This document shows, piece after piece, positions 49,419 to 57,941 of a stretch of 64,000 bases of DNA. A program made the translations under genes and the position numbers. This DNA is from VAZQ01 sp036557705. GTDB taxonomy: Bacteria; Pseudomonadota; Alphaproteobacteria; Rhizobiales; Xanthobacteraceae. Under the pieces are notes generated by a model. That model saw only the letters and a program-made list of their open reading frames with translations, searched no databases and was not told where the DNA came from. The first letter of the stretch is position 1. The number at the start of each line of letters is the position of its first letter. Location of the stretch: assembly GCA_036557705.1 (NCBI GenBank), contig DATBHB010000066.1, positions 1-64,000 on the forward strand. The letters are read 5' to 3'.

Positions 49419-50645
49419 ATGAACGACATCTCCGCGGCCCACGCCCACGTTTTCCTCGGAGAAGGTCACGAGAAGAACGAGCGCCGCACCTGGATGGTGA
49501 TCGCGCTCTGCTCGGCCATGATGGTGCTTGAAATTGTCGGCGGTCTCCTCTTCGGCTCGATCGCTCTCGTTGCCGATGGACTGCACATGTCCACGCACGC
49601 CGGTGCGCTCCTTCTCGCCGCGATCGCCTATGCCTATGCCCGCCGCCATGCGTACGACCAGCGCTTCACCTTCGGCACCGGCAAGTTCGGCGACCTCGCC
49701 GGCTTCACCAGCGCGATCGTGCTCGCAATGATTGCGCTTCTCATCGGTTACGAGGCGATCGCGCGTCTCATTGCGCCGGTGTCGATCGGTTTTGGCGAAG
49801 CGATCCCTATCGCGGTCCTCGGTCTGATCGTCAACGTGGCGAGCGTGCTGCTGCTCAGCGGCGGCGGCCACGATCACCATCATGGGCATGGGCATGGGCA
49901 TGGGCACAGCGACGAAGAGGCCAGCATTGGACACCGCATTGAGACTGGACGAGGAATTGCCGTGCTCCAGGTGTTTGAGGACGGCATACCGCCCCGCTTT
50001 CGACTCCTTTTCGAAAGCGGATCGCCAAGTCCGCCGCAGGTTGTGATCGAGACGATACGGCCAGGCGGCGAGCGGCAAGTCTTCGGCATGGTCGAACGTT
50101 TTGGCTACCTCGAATCGATCGAAGAAATTCCGGAGCCGCATGCCTTCACGGCGTATGTGCGTCTTCCCGGCGAAGAACTCCATTCGGTTGTTTTCGAGGA
50201 GCATGAGCATGCCCATGCGTCTGCTCATCGCGACAACAATATCCGCGCCGCTATCATTCACGTGCTCGCGGATGCGGCCGTTTCCGTGCTGGTGATCGTC
50301 GGTCTTTTGCTTGCGCGCTACCTCGGCTGGATGTTTATGGACCCGGTTGCCGGAATCTGCGGCGCCGTGGTGATCTCAGCCTGGTCCTACGGCCTGATCC
50401 GCGATACCGGCGCTATCCTGCTCGATATGAACCCCGATCGCGCAATGGCCGAACGCCTGCGGGTCGCGATCGAAGGCGACGGCGACCAGATTGAGGATCT
50501 GCATTTGTGGCGCCTGGGTCCTGGCCATCTCGGCGCCATTCTATCCGTGGCGACCTCACAACCGCGCAGTCCGGGGCACTATCGGCGGATGCTTGCGCGG
50601 TTCCGGAACCTGTCCCACGTCACGGTGGAAGTTAAACAGCTGTAG
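49419..50645 (+). CDS. Cation diffusion facilitator, DmeF-like Co/Ni exporter
   Basis: A 408-residue CDF transporter with six membrane helices. HMSTHAGALLLAAIAYAYAR and HVLADAAVSVLVIVGLLLAR hold the paired HxxxD-type metal sites (ADGLHMSTH; HVLAD). Between TM4 and TM5 is a His-rich loop (HDHHHGHGHGHGHSDEE). An inserted segment of roughly 85 residues (FEDGIPPRFRLLFESG ... VRLPGEELHSVVFEE) and a second His cluster (EEHEHAHASAHRD) follow. This layout fits DmeF proteins that export cobalt and nickel. A dmeR regulator is not adjacent. The TAG stop is the start of a family A fragment. Confidence 0.9.
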   Translation: MNDISAAHAHVFLGEGHEKNERRTWMVIALCSAMMVLEIVGGLLFGSIALVADGLHMSTHAGALLLAAIAYAYARRHAYDQRFTFGTGKFGDLAGFTSAIVLAMIALLIGYEAIARLIAPVSIGFGEAIPIAVLGLIVNVASVLLLSGGGHDHHHGHGHGHGHSDEEASIGHRIETGRGIAVLQVFEDGIPPRFRLLFESGSPSPPQVVIETIRPGGERQVFGMVERFGYLESIEEIPEPHAFTAYVRLPGEELHSVVFEEHEHAHASAHRDNNIRAAIIHVLADAAVSVLVIVGLLLARYLGWMFMDPVAGICGAVVISAWSYGLIRDTGAILLDMNPDRAMAERLRVAIEGDGDQIEDLHLWRLGPGHLGAILSVATSQPRSPGHYRRMLARFRNLSHVTVEVKQL

Positions 50646-50661
50646 GGTAGGCAAAAACCGC
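50642..50661. repeat. Family A fragment (left arm only)
   Basis: GTAGGGTAGGCAAAAACCGC, a decayed left arm. Its TAG ends the CDF transporter gene. Confidence 0.75.
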
Positions 50662-50688
50662 TTGTGCGTTTCTATTGATCAATCAATG

Positions 50689-53496
50689 TTACGCAGCCTT
50701 CGCCCGCTGCTGATTATCCGGCGCCGGAAGCGCGAGAGCGGCATTCTCGATGAGTGCGTCGAGAGCGCCGGTGCTGCGCGCTGCGCCCGCAAGCGACCAG
50801 AGTTCAGACAGTGTTCTTGCCGCTTGCGGAGGAAGAATCCCGCGGCCGGTGAGATCACGAACCTGTTCGCTCGTCGCAATGGCGGCGCCGGCCGCGAGTT
50901 CGCCGAGTGCTGCAAGCCTTGCGGCGGCGGCAATCCCAATCGCCTTTGCGGCAAGCGCCAGCGCTTCGTCCGGGAAACCGCCGGACGCGAGAACGCGCGC
51001 CATACCCAGCGACCGCTCGGCTTCGGCGGTGAGTTGGGCGGCACGCGCCTGCGGATCGAATTCCGGCGCAGCCGCAGCGGCCAGATCCGGGGACTGATAG
51101 AGCATGCAGGATTGCCCCTCGATCGCCGAAATCATGCCGCGGGCAGCCAGGCGCTGCATCGCCAGCCAAGTTTGGCGATCGATCACTTCCACCGCCGGAC
51201 CGAACTCGTGCTGCGCCTCGTGCCGTTGTGCCTCGGCGGCGAGTGCCTCGGGCTGGAGATCGAGCACGGCGAGAAGCCGGCTTCGGCCATCGCCGGCCGA
51301 ACGCGATTCGATCAGCAACACGCGCTCGCCGTGGCGGCGGCGCAGATCCTCGACGATCATTTCTTCCGGAGAAAGGATGCGCGGCGTGGCGACCGCCTCG
51401 GCGTTCATCATCGCCTGCAACCGCTCGATCATCGCGGCGCGGCCCGACGGCATCTTCAGCGCGCCAAGATCGCCTTGGCCGTCGAGGACGCCGTCGGCAA
51501 GGGCCTGCTTATGGCCGAGAAGATGCAGGATCTGATGCTCAATAGAATCCTCGCAGACAAGATGCACTACGGTGACCGAGCGCGTCTGATTCTTGCGCCA
51601 CGCACGCGCGATGCGCTGTTCGAGCTTTGCCGGATTCCATGGCAAATCAATGTTTACGACCGCGCTCGCAACCTGGAGATTCAATCCGAGGCTGCCGCTG
51701 TCGGTGGATAGAAACAGCCGGCAGGTCGGATCCTGCTTGAAACGAATGATTTCAGCGCGCCGGCGCTGCTGCGGCACCGAGCCGGTGTGCCAGGCTGCCT
51801 CGATGCCCATCTCAGCGGCAAGCTCGCGCACGAGTTCCAGCATGCGCTCCCATTCGGAGAACACAATGATCTTGCGGTCGGGTTCCTCAAGCAGGTCGCC
51901 GAGCACGCCTTCCAGCTCTTCCAGCTTGGGGCTGATCCGGCACTTCGGATCGAGGATCGCGGGCGTGTCGCAGACCATCCGCATGCAGTTGAGAAGCAGC
52001 ATGAGGCGCTTGAACTCCTCCGGCGTTAGCGGACGCTGTTGCGATTTGGCAACGAGCTGCGCAGTCGGTCTCCTGAAATCCTCATAACGAAACCTCTGCT
52101 CCTCGGCCATCGGCACAAAGTAGGTCTTCACCGTGCGGCCGGGCAGCTCGGATTCGACGTCCGCCTTGCGGCGGCGCAGCATCACCGGCTGTACGCGGCG
52201 GCGCAGCTCGCTGAGATTCTTGTAATCGATCGGCCGCCCGCGATGGTCGAGCTCGTAGAAATCGCGGTTGAAGCGGAACAGAGGCCCAATCAGTTCCGGG
52301 TCGAGGTACTGCACAATCGAATAAAGCTCGTCGATTCGGTTCTCCAGCGGCGTTCCGGTCAGCACGAAAGCATAAGGCGAGCGCAGCGATTTCACACGCC
52401 GCGCGGTCTTGGTTTGCCAGTTCTTGATGCGCTGCGCCTCGTCGAGCACGATGACGTCGGGACGCAAAATTTCGTTCAGGTCCTGGGCGTCGATCAGCAC
52501 CTGCTCGTAATTCACAATCGTGAAGAACGAGGGTTCGCGATAAGCAAGGAGCCGCTGCGGCCGAGTGCCGAAGACGATGCGGGCCGGCCGATCGGTGAAA
52601 TATGCGATCTGCTCTTCCCATTCGGCTTTCAGCGAAGCCGGACACACGACCAGAACACGCCCAACGCCTTTGCGACGGGCCAGAAGCTCGCAGGCGGCGA
52701 TCGCCTGGACGGTCTTGCCCAGGCCCATCTCGTCGGCAAGCAGCGCCCGTTCGCCAAAGGCAAGATGCAGCATGCCTTCGCGCTGGTACGGCAGGAGCGG
52801 GCGCCGCAGCAGATCGAGGCTTGCGGTTCCGGCGCTGACCTCGGCGAGAAACGCAGTGCGGGCCTCCTCGCGCGATCGCTCGCGCCGCAGCCGCTCAAGC
52901 CACGGCGAAAAATGCCGCGACACGCGCATGCGGCGGCGGATATCGGCTCCCGCCCTGTCCCAGGCGGAAAGCAGCGCTTCGATCCTATCGGCACCCGCCG
53001 CGAGGGTGCCGTCCTTCATGAGGAATTTTGCCAGCCACTCCTGCGGTGCACTCTTGGTGCGGCCGTTTCTCGCAGGCCAGCTCAAGGTCGGTGCTGCACC
53101 GTTGCGGCGATCGAGGAAAATCTCGATGCGTGGAGAGCCGTGCGCAGCCGCTTCCCGGAACGCCTTCGGATCCTGCTGGCGAAGAGCCGCAAGCACGCCC
53201 TCGATATGCTTGCAGGTCCCAAGTCCGTTGTTGCGATGATCGATGCAACTGCATGAATTGGCGAAGCCATCCAGATCGCGGATTTCCACGTCGTAGAAGC
53301 TGCCGCTCCCAGACCGCACCCGGAACGTGCCGAAAATCGGCTGATTCGATTCCATCGCCTCGATGGCGATGATTTCCGTGCGGCCGCGCCAGCGGCGCAA
53401 CGCAATTTCGTCCTCGTCGGTGGTTCGCCAGCCTTGCAGCGGCGGCGGCCGGTCGAGGACGGTTGTGGCCTTGCGCGCAGTGCGGGCGTTTTTCAT
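50689..53496 (-). CDS. SWIM-domain SNF2-family DEAD/DEAH helicase
   Basis: A 935-residue protein. The SWIM zinc finger at residues 82-97 (CSCIDHRNNGLGTCKH) is followed by a spacer. The SNF2 helicase core has motif I DEMGLGKT (255-262), II DEAQ (352-355), III VLTGTPLENRIDEL and VI QRIARAWRKNQT. The C-terminal 250 residues are Ala-rich and helical, without a domain I know. Bacterial SWIM-SNF2 proteins resemble RapA/HepA remodellers that release stalled RNA polymerase; the true substrate is unknown. It stands alone, and antisense frames of over 400 codons are shadows. Confidence 0.92.
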   Translation of the reverse strand: MKNARTARKATTVLDRPPPLQGWRTTDEDEIALRRWRGRTEIIAIEAMESNQPIFGTFRVRSGSGSFYDVEIRDLDGFANSCSCIDHRNNGLGTCKHIEGVLAALRQQDPKAFREAAAHGSPRIEIFLDRRNGAAPTLSWPARNGRTKSAPQEWLAKFLMKDGTLAAGADRIEALLSAWDRAGADIRRRMRVSRHFSPWLERLRRERSREEARTAFLAEVSAGTASLDLLRRPLLPYQREGMLHLAFGERALLADEMGLGKTVQAIAACELLARRKGVGRVLVVCPASLKAEWEEQIAYFTDRPARIVFGTRPQRLLAYREPSFFTIVNYEQVLIDAQDLNEILRPDVIVLDEAQRIKNWQTKTARRVKSLRSPYAFVLTGTPLENRIDELYSIVQYLDPELIGPLFRFNRDFYELDHRGRPIDYKNLSELRRRVQPVMLRRRKADVESELPGRTVKTYFVPMAEEQRFRYEDFRRPTAQLVAKSQQRPLTPEEFKRLMLLLNCMRMVCDTPAILDPKCRISPKLEELEGVLGDLLEEPDRKIIVFSEWERMLELVRELAAEMGIEAAWHTGSVPQQRRRAEIIRFKQDPTCRLFLSTDSGSLGLNLQVASAVVNIDLPWNPAKLEQRIARAWRKNQTRSVTVVHLVCEDSIEHQILHLLGHKQALADGVLDGQGDLGALKMPSGRAAMIERLQAMMNAEAVATPRILSPEEMIVEDLRRRHGERVLLIESRSAGDGRSRLLAVLDLQPEALAAEAQRHEAQHEFGPAVEVIDRQTWLAMQRLAARGMISAIEGQSCMLYQSPDLAAAAAPEFDPQARAAQLTAEAERSLGMARVLASGGFPDEALALAAKAIGIAAAARLAALGELAAGAAIATSEQVRDLTGRGILPPQAARTLSELWSLAGAARSTGALDALIENAALALPAPDNQQRAKAA

Positions 53497-53689
53497 GGCT
53501 GTGACCCTGCCGACGGGTCCCGAATCAGACCCCGAATTGCCGTCGACAGTACGAGGAGCGCTTGGACGGTCAATTCAAGCGCCGGGCGCAAACGCAACGG
53601 TCCACAGCTGCGCAGCGGCTTGTTTGAGCTGCGATCAGGCGCGCCTCTGCGGGCACGCCGATCGCCATGCAGGCTGCGCGTGCCGTGAC

Positions 53690-55036
53690 CTACGGCGTGT
53701 GCGGGGCCGCAGCGGCGCTCAATTCGTCATGGACCAGCGCCCCGGCTTTCATGACGAACTTCACGCGCTCCATTTCGCTCAGATCGGCAATGGGATTTCC
53801 GGAGACCGCGATGATATCGGCGAATTTGCCTTTTTCGATGCTGCCGATGTCCTTCTCCCAGTCGTAATTGAGCATCCGTGCTGCATCGAGGTAGGCCGTC
53901 TGCAGGGCGCGCACGGGCCCCAGTCCCCATTTGGCGTAGTAAGCGAACTGGTCGCCTTGCTTGCCGTGCGGAATAGTCGCCGAGGTCGCTCCGCTGCCGA
54001 AAACAATGGGAACCCCGGCGGCGACGGCCCGGCGGGTTGCCTGCTCGACGAGACGCAGGCGCGAGTTCTTGCCGCCGGTCGCGGCCAGATCTCCTTTGTC
54101 GTTGGCGACGAGATCGTCGACCGTCGGAACGAAGGGAAGCTTCTTCGCCAGCAGCACCTTGACACCCGCATCATCGAGCTCAAGCAGATGATTTGGGGCA
54201 TCGACGCCTGCGGTGAGGCAGCTCATCAGTCCTTCTCCGCCGTAGGTATGGCACGCCACTTTCAGGCCGAGCCGATGCGCCTCCTCGACGATTGCCTCGA
54301 CTTCTTCAAGCGTCAATGACGGGCTGGCGACCAGCGTCCCATCGGGCTTCCACATGTGCAGCGTGCCGGCGAAATCCTGCGTGGTGTAGATCTTGATGTA
54401 ATCGACCCCGTGCAATTTCGCCTCGCGCACCGCGGCGCGGGCGAGCCACGGAGAATTGACGTTCTTGTTTTCGGTAAATCCCTCAAAGAAATGCGTCGAG
54501 TTGTCCGGATAGTAGTTGGTGGCGCGCTGGTTGAGCGATTCGCCGACGACCTGCATCCGCGGCCCCTGCACGATTCCGGCATTGATCGCGTCGCGAAGGT
54601 CGACCGTGTAGAAGGTGCCGCGCGAGTCCATGTCCAGCACGGTGGTGAAGCCGGCGGCGAGATCGATCTGCGCATTGGCCAGCGCCCGCAGTGCCCGCAC
54701 CGCAAGATTTGGCGCCGTGCCGTTGGTGTTGACGTGGACATGAGTGTCGATCATCCCGGGGAGCACGGTCGCTCCGCTGAGGTCGATCACGCGCGCGCCG
54801 GACGGAATCTGCACGTCCGCGCCAACATCGGAAATGCGGTCGCCCCTGATGATCACCACCTGGTTGTTAAGAAGATTCCCCGATTTGGAATCGAAGAGCC
54901 GCCCCGCCCGGATGGCGATGACCTGGTCCTTCGGCGCTAAATACTTGCCGACGGCCTGGGCCTTGACCGCGCTGCCTGATGCTCCCGCGATTGCGGCGGC
55001 GATGAACAAGGCCGCCAGCCTCTGTAGCCATCCCAT
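53690..55036 (-). CDS. Exported amidohydrolase (imidazolonepropionase-like)
   Basis: A 448-residue protein with a signal peptide (LAALFIAAAIAGASGSAVKAQ) and an amidohydrolase-1 fold. It has AIRAGRLFDSKSG, the metal motif LPGMIDTHVHVNTNG, the carboxylated-Lys region DYIKIYTTQDF, and ACHTYGGEGLMSCL. The C-terminal part reads IGSIEKGKFADIIAVSGNPI. Such secreted enzymes include prolidase-like and carboxypeptidase-like hydrolases. Location is periplasmic. No linked genes suggest the substrate. Confidence 0.9.
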   Translation of the reverse strand: MGWLQRLAALFIAAAIAGASGSAVKAQAVGKYLAPKDQVIAIRAGRLFDSKSGNLLNNQVVIIRGDRISDVGADVQIPSGARVIDLSGATVLPGMIDTHVHVNTNGTAPNLAVRALRALANAQIDLAAGFTTVLDMDSRGTFYTVDLRDAINAGIVQGPRMQVVGESLNQRATNYYPDNSTHFFEGFTENKNVNSPWLARAAVREAKLHGVDYIKIYTTQDFAGTLHMWKPDGTLVASPSLTLEEVEAIVEEAHRLGLKVACHTYGGEGLMSCLTAGVDAPNHLLELDDAGVKVLLAKKLPFVPTVDDLVANDKGDLAATGGKNSRLRLVEQATRRAVAAGVPIVFGSGATSATIPHGKQGDQFAYYAKWGLGPVRALQTAYLDAARMLNYDWEKDIGSIEKGKFADIIAVSGNPIADLSEMERVKFVMKAGALVHDELSAAAAPHTP

Positions 55037-55200
55037 CGGATCCTCCCTTTGTTGTGCACTGCGTTCCCCGCAGCGTGCCGGGCCACTCTACACGAATAAT
55101 TACGGATGCAAGGCGTGCGGCGCGCGGTCAATTTTGCCTTGAAGAGATGTGCGCAGCGATGCAGAGTTGAGTCCGGGGAGGGCCTTTGCGGAGGCCTGCG

Positions 55201-55482
55201 ATGCGCTTGGCCGTCGTGGCGGTTGCGGTAATCATTGCCGCGCTGACCGAGGATATGAATTCGGCCGCAGCCCAGGAGTCGTTCTTCAACGAGCGGTTCT
55301 GCACACGCGGCGGCGGCGCCCGCGGCGGCGGCGATCTCGATTGTGCCTACCACACCTGGGCGCAGTGCATCGCGACTGCGCGGGGGCTCGGCCGCTATTG
55401 CACTGAGAATCCTTTCTGGCGCCTGCCAGTTCCGGATCGCCGCCAGCAGCCGCGGCGCCATCCGCCTTACGATCGGCCTTAG
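55201..55482 (+). CDS. Small exported DUF3551 protein
   Basis: A 93-residue protein: signal peptide (VVAVAVIIAALTEDMNSAAAQ), then a Cys-containing domain with ERFCTRGGGARGGGDLDCAY, TWAQCIATARGLGRYCTENP and F. The CxxxGGGxxGG...C-Y-T--QC pattern is that of DUF3551, common in Bradyrhizobium relatives. GCGGAGG before ATG 55201. Its stop overlaps that of the opposite gene by 4 bases. Function unknown. Confidence 0.85.
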   Translation: MRLAVVAVAVIIAALTEDMNSAAAQESFFNERFCTRGGGARGGGDLDCAYHTWAQCIATARGLGRYCTENPFWRLPVPDRRQQPRRHPPYDRP

Positions 55483-55904
55483 CGGCAGCGCGGGTAGAGC
55501 GCGGCAAGCTCGCGGCCGCGCAGGAAAATGGGTTTTCCCGTCAAGCCGCCGTGCCGGGAGATCCAGGCGCGCACTCCTGGTGGGTAAGTGTCCGCCACCA
55601 CCCGTGTTGCCTCCGGGGCCGGATAAAGCCGGCCATGTTCATCCATCAGCCGGGCGGCGTGGAAACCGAGGACCGCCTTCGACGTGACGCATATCCGGTT
55701 CTGCGGAATTGTGCTCAGAACGAGGGTACAAGCCGAATAGCAGGGACCGTCGATGACGACCCGCTCGCCGGATTGCCGGAAGCTCTCGAAGAGCTTGAGA
55801 TATTCTCCCACCTCGCCGCCGGGACTCGAAAGAATCCGCACATCGGCAAGCGACGGCGCCACAGCGAAGAGGAAGACGATGAGACTGACCACGAGGCGGC
55901 GCAC
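55479..55904 (-). CDS. Exported ClpP/crotonase-like small protein
   Basis: A 141-residue protein with a signal peptide (LVVSLIVFLFAVAPSLADV). The segment RVVIDGPCYSACTLVLSTIPQNRICVTSKAVLGFHAAR follows the ClpP-like periplasmic family pattern, where a Ser in the S-A-C/T turn and a later His are the possible active-site residues. A third catalytic residue is not obvious. Small relatives are annotated only as hypothetical. Converges on the DUF3551 gene. Confidence 0.75.
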   Translation of the reverse strand: MRRLVVSLIVFLFAVAPSLADVRILSSPGGEVGEYLKLFESFRQSGERVVIDGPCYSACTLVLSTIPQNRICVTSKAVLGFHAARLMDEHGRLYPAPEATRVVADTYPPGVRAWISRHGGLTGKPIFLRGRELAALYPRCR

Positions 55905-56064
55905 GGGAATACTCCTTCACCTTCGAGATGCTGCGCGCTCCCCGCGCCGATCCGCCAACGTTTCGGAATCCGTCCTGGTTCCTGAGCCGGATGCTGGGAA
56001 AGTGGGGCTTTCCTGGCGCTTTGGCAACACCCATCATCGGCATCGAGCTGCCGGGGGTTAACGG

Positions 56065-56724
56065 ATGCCAGTCTCGGCTTACCTCAAGGCAGGCTTGTTC
56101 GTGGTCGCCGCGGCCGCCGCGTTGTTCGCAGCGGCCGGTACGCTCGCCATCCTGGGGTTTTGGGCATATCTCGCAATCCTCGCCGTCGTCATGATCGTCT
56201 CGTTCGCGACGCTCGATCCGGATCTCCTGCGCGAACGCATGCGGCCGGGCGGCAAGAAGCCGCCGCTCGCGTTGAGTCTCTTCTCGCTGCTTCTCTTCAT
56301 GCACTGGATCGTTGCCGGGCTCGACCGTGGCCATTTCCATTGGAGCGGCGACGTGCCCGGCTGGCTGCAAGGCATTTGCCAGGTCACGGTCGCGGCCGGT
56401 TATGCGCTGGCACTATGGGCCATGCGCGTGAACCGGTTTTTCTCCTCGGTCATTCGCATCCAGACCGACCGCGGCCAGCACGTCGTCACCACCGGACCCT
56501 ATGCCTTCGTCCGCCATCCCGGATACACGGCCGGGATTATTATCATAGCGGCAAGCGGACCAGCGCTCGGATCGTGGCTCGCGGCCGCGCTCGTTGTGAT
56601 CTTCAGCCTGCCGTTTTTGCTCCATCGCGCAATCACCGAGGATCGAATTCTTCAGGCCGAGCTTGCGGGCTATTCGGATTACGCCGCGCGGGTGAGGTGG
56701 CGGCTCGTCCCGGGCATTTGGTGA
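56065..56724 (+). CDS. Isoprenylcysteine carboxyl methyltransferase-like membrane protein
   Basis: A 219-residue membrane protein with about five helices. The SAM-binding motif of the ICMT/PEMT class is VVTTGPYAFVRHPGYTAGI, and the C-terminal EDRILQAELAGYSDYAARVRWRLVPGIW is diagnostic. Bacterial members methylate lipids or unknown small molecules. The start MPVSAY at 56065 lacks a strong ribosome binding site, and the gap before it (55905-56064) shows no recognisable gene. Confidence 0.88.
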   Translation: MPVSAYLKAGLFVVAAAAALFAAAGTLAILGFWAYLAILAVVMIVSFATLDPDLLRERMRPGGKKPPLALSLFSLLLFMHWIVAGLDRGHFHWSGDVPGWLQGICQVTVAAGYALALWAMRVNRFFSSVIRIQTDRGQHVVTTGPYAFVRHPGYTAGIIIIAASGPALGSWLAAALVVIFSLPFLLHRAITEDRILQAELAGYSDYAARVRWRLVPGIW

Positions 56725-56781
56725 GAGCCAAAACTCAGCCAGAGACCCTCTTTCGCGAGGCAGTGTACAAATCTAGAAAAT

Positions 56782-56812
56782 TGTAGGGGCGGGTTTCAAA
56801 CCCGCCCCTACA
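56782..56812. repeat. Perfect palindrome, family G
   Basis: TGTAGGGGCGGGTTT, C, AAACCCGCCCCTACA: 15 paired bases around one unpaired base, between two convergent genes. The same GGGGCGGGTTT palindrome is widely dispersed in bacteria. It may act as a bidirectional transcription end. Confidence 0.9.
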
Positions 56813-56877
56813 TGCATCCCGACCAGTGCGCAGGCTGACGAGCCTGTTGCTGCCAGGGCTGCCTGACCCGCGCTGTA

Positions 56878-57807
56878 CTAGCCTGAAGCCGCGTTCAGAG
56901 CCTCCACCTGTTCGGCGCTGAGCGCAAGTTCCAGGGCACCGAGCAGTTCCTGCACCTGGGCGACACTGGTTGCACTGGCGATTGGCGCGGTGATCTTGGC
57001 TGCAACCCAGGCAAGTGCGACCTGCGCTGGTGTGTGGCCGGTCTCCTGCGCGATCCGATCGAGTGCCGCGAGGACGCGCGGACCGTTACCCGCCATATAC
57101 TTTCTTACTCTTTCCCCTCGGTGGCTCTTCGACAGATCGGCCGTGCTGCGATATTTTCCGGTCAAATAGCCGTTCGCCAGCGCATAGTAAGCGCACACAT
57201 CGATATCGCGGCGGCGCGCCGCTGGCAGCAGATCGCCTTCGAGCTCCGCGCGCTCAAGCAGGTTGTAATGAGTTTGCAGCACCGAAAAGCCCGTCAAGCG
57301 GCGCTCCTCGGCAATACGCGCCGCCTCCTCGAGGCGGGCCGCGCTATAGTTTGACGCACCGAGCGTGCGGATCTTGCCGGCGCGAAGGAGCCGTTCGAAC
57401 GCCTCCAGGGTCTCATCGAGCGGCGTATTGGGATCGTCCCTGTGGGCATAGAGAAGATCGATGCTCTCGACCCTTAGCCGCTTGAGGCTGCCATGCACGC
57501 GCGTTTCGATGTTACCGGCGGAGAGGCCGCCGTCGGCGCCGACTTTGGTCGCGATCAGCACGCTATCCGGGCGGCGGCGCCGTGCCAGCCAATCGCCGAT
57601 AATCGCCTCCGACTCGCCGCCTTTGCGTTCCGGCGCCCAACGTGAATAAACGTCGGCCGTGTCGATCATCCTGCCGCCGCCGGCGACAAAGGCGTCCAGT
57701 ACTGCAAAACTCGTCGTTGCATCTGCCGTCCAGCCGAAGACATTCCCGCCGAGGATCAGGGGCGGTGTCTCAAGGCCCGAATTGCCGATCCGGCGAAGCT
57801 CAATCAT
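56878..57807 (-). CDS. Aldo/keto reductase
   Basis: A 309-residue TIM-barrel NADPH oxidoreductase. The catalytic tetrad is visible: Asp and Tyr in IDTADVYSRW, Lys in LIATKVG and His in DLLYAHRDD. The cofactor region SATSVAQVQELLGAL is near the end. It resembles the general-stress AKR (YghZ/YajO-like) groups; substrate unknown. Monocistronic. Confidence 0.93.
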   Translation of the reverse strand: MIELRRIGNSGLETPPLILGGNVFGWTADATTSFAVLDAFVAGGGRMIDTADVYSRWAPERKGGESEAIIGDWLARRRRPDSVLIATKVGADGGLSAGNIETRVHGSLKRLRVESIDLLYAHRDDPNTPLDETLEAFERLLRAGKIRTLGASNYSAARLEEAARIAEERRLTGFSVLQTHYNLLERAELEGDLLPAARRRDIDVCAYYALANGYLTGKYRSTADLSKSHRGERVRKYMAGNGPRVLAALDRIAQETGHTPAQVALAWVAAKITAPIASATSVAQVQELLGALELALSAEQVEALNAASG

Positions 57808-57814
57808 TGCCCTA

Positions 57815-57931
57815 TCACCGCTTACGCGAGGGGAGGAGTTGCACGACGACGCGGATCAGTTCAGGCAGACTGCGGACGTCGAGCTTGTGCTTGAGCTGGG
57901 ACGAGACGTTGACCGCCGTCTTGTAGCTGTA
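57815..57931 (-). pseudogene. C-terminal remnant of a LuxR/FixJ-type response regulator
   Basis: One frame reads YSYKTAVNVSSQLKHKLDVR, then SLPELIRVVVQLLPSRKR and a stop. YKT-N-SS-LK-KL--R---EL-R is the recognition-helix end of a GerE/LuxR DNA-binding domain. A stop codon stands directly upstream and the receiver is missing, so only 38 codons of a former gene remain, between the aldo/keto reductase and the TonB receptor. Confidence 0.7.
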
Positions 57932-57941
57932 TTAGTCCGAA

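Noticed and set aside
49883..49912. Tandem GGCATG-type repeat as a variable-number locus
   Set aside because: It encodes the His-Gly-His loop of the CDF transporter; composition is explained by metal binding.
52039..53256. 405-codon antisense frame over the SNF2 helicase
   Set aside because: No domain resemblance, high Arg/Gln content and no ribosome binding site; it mirrors the helicase codon pattern.
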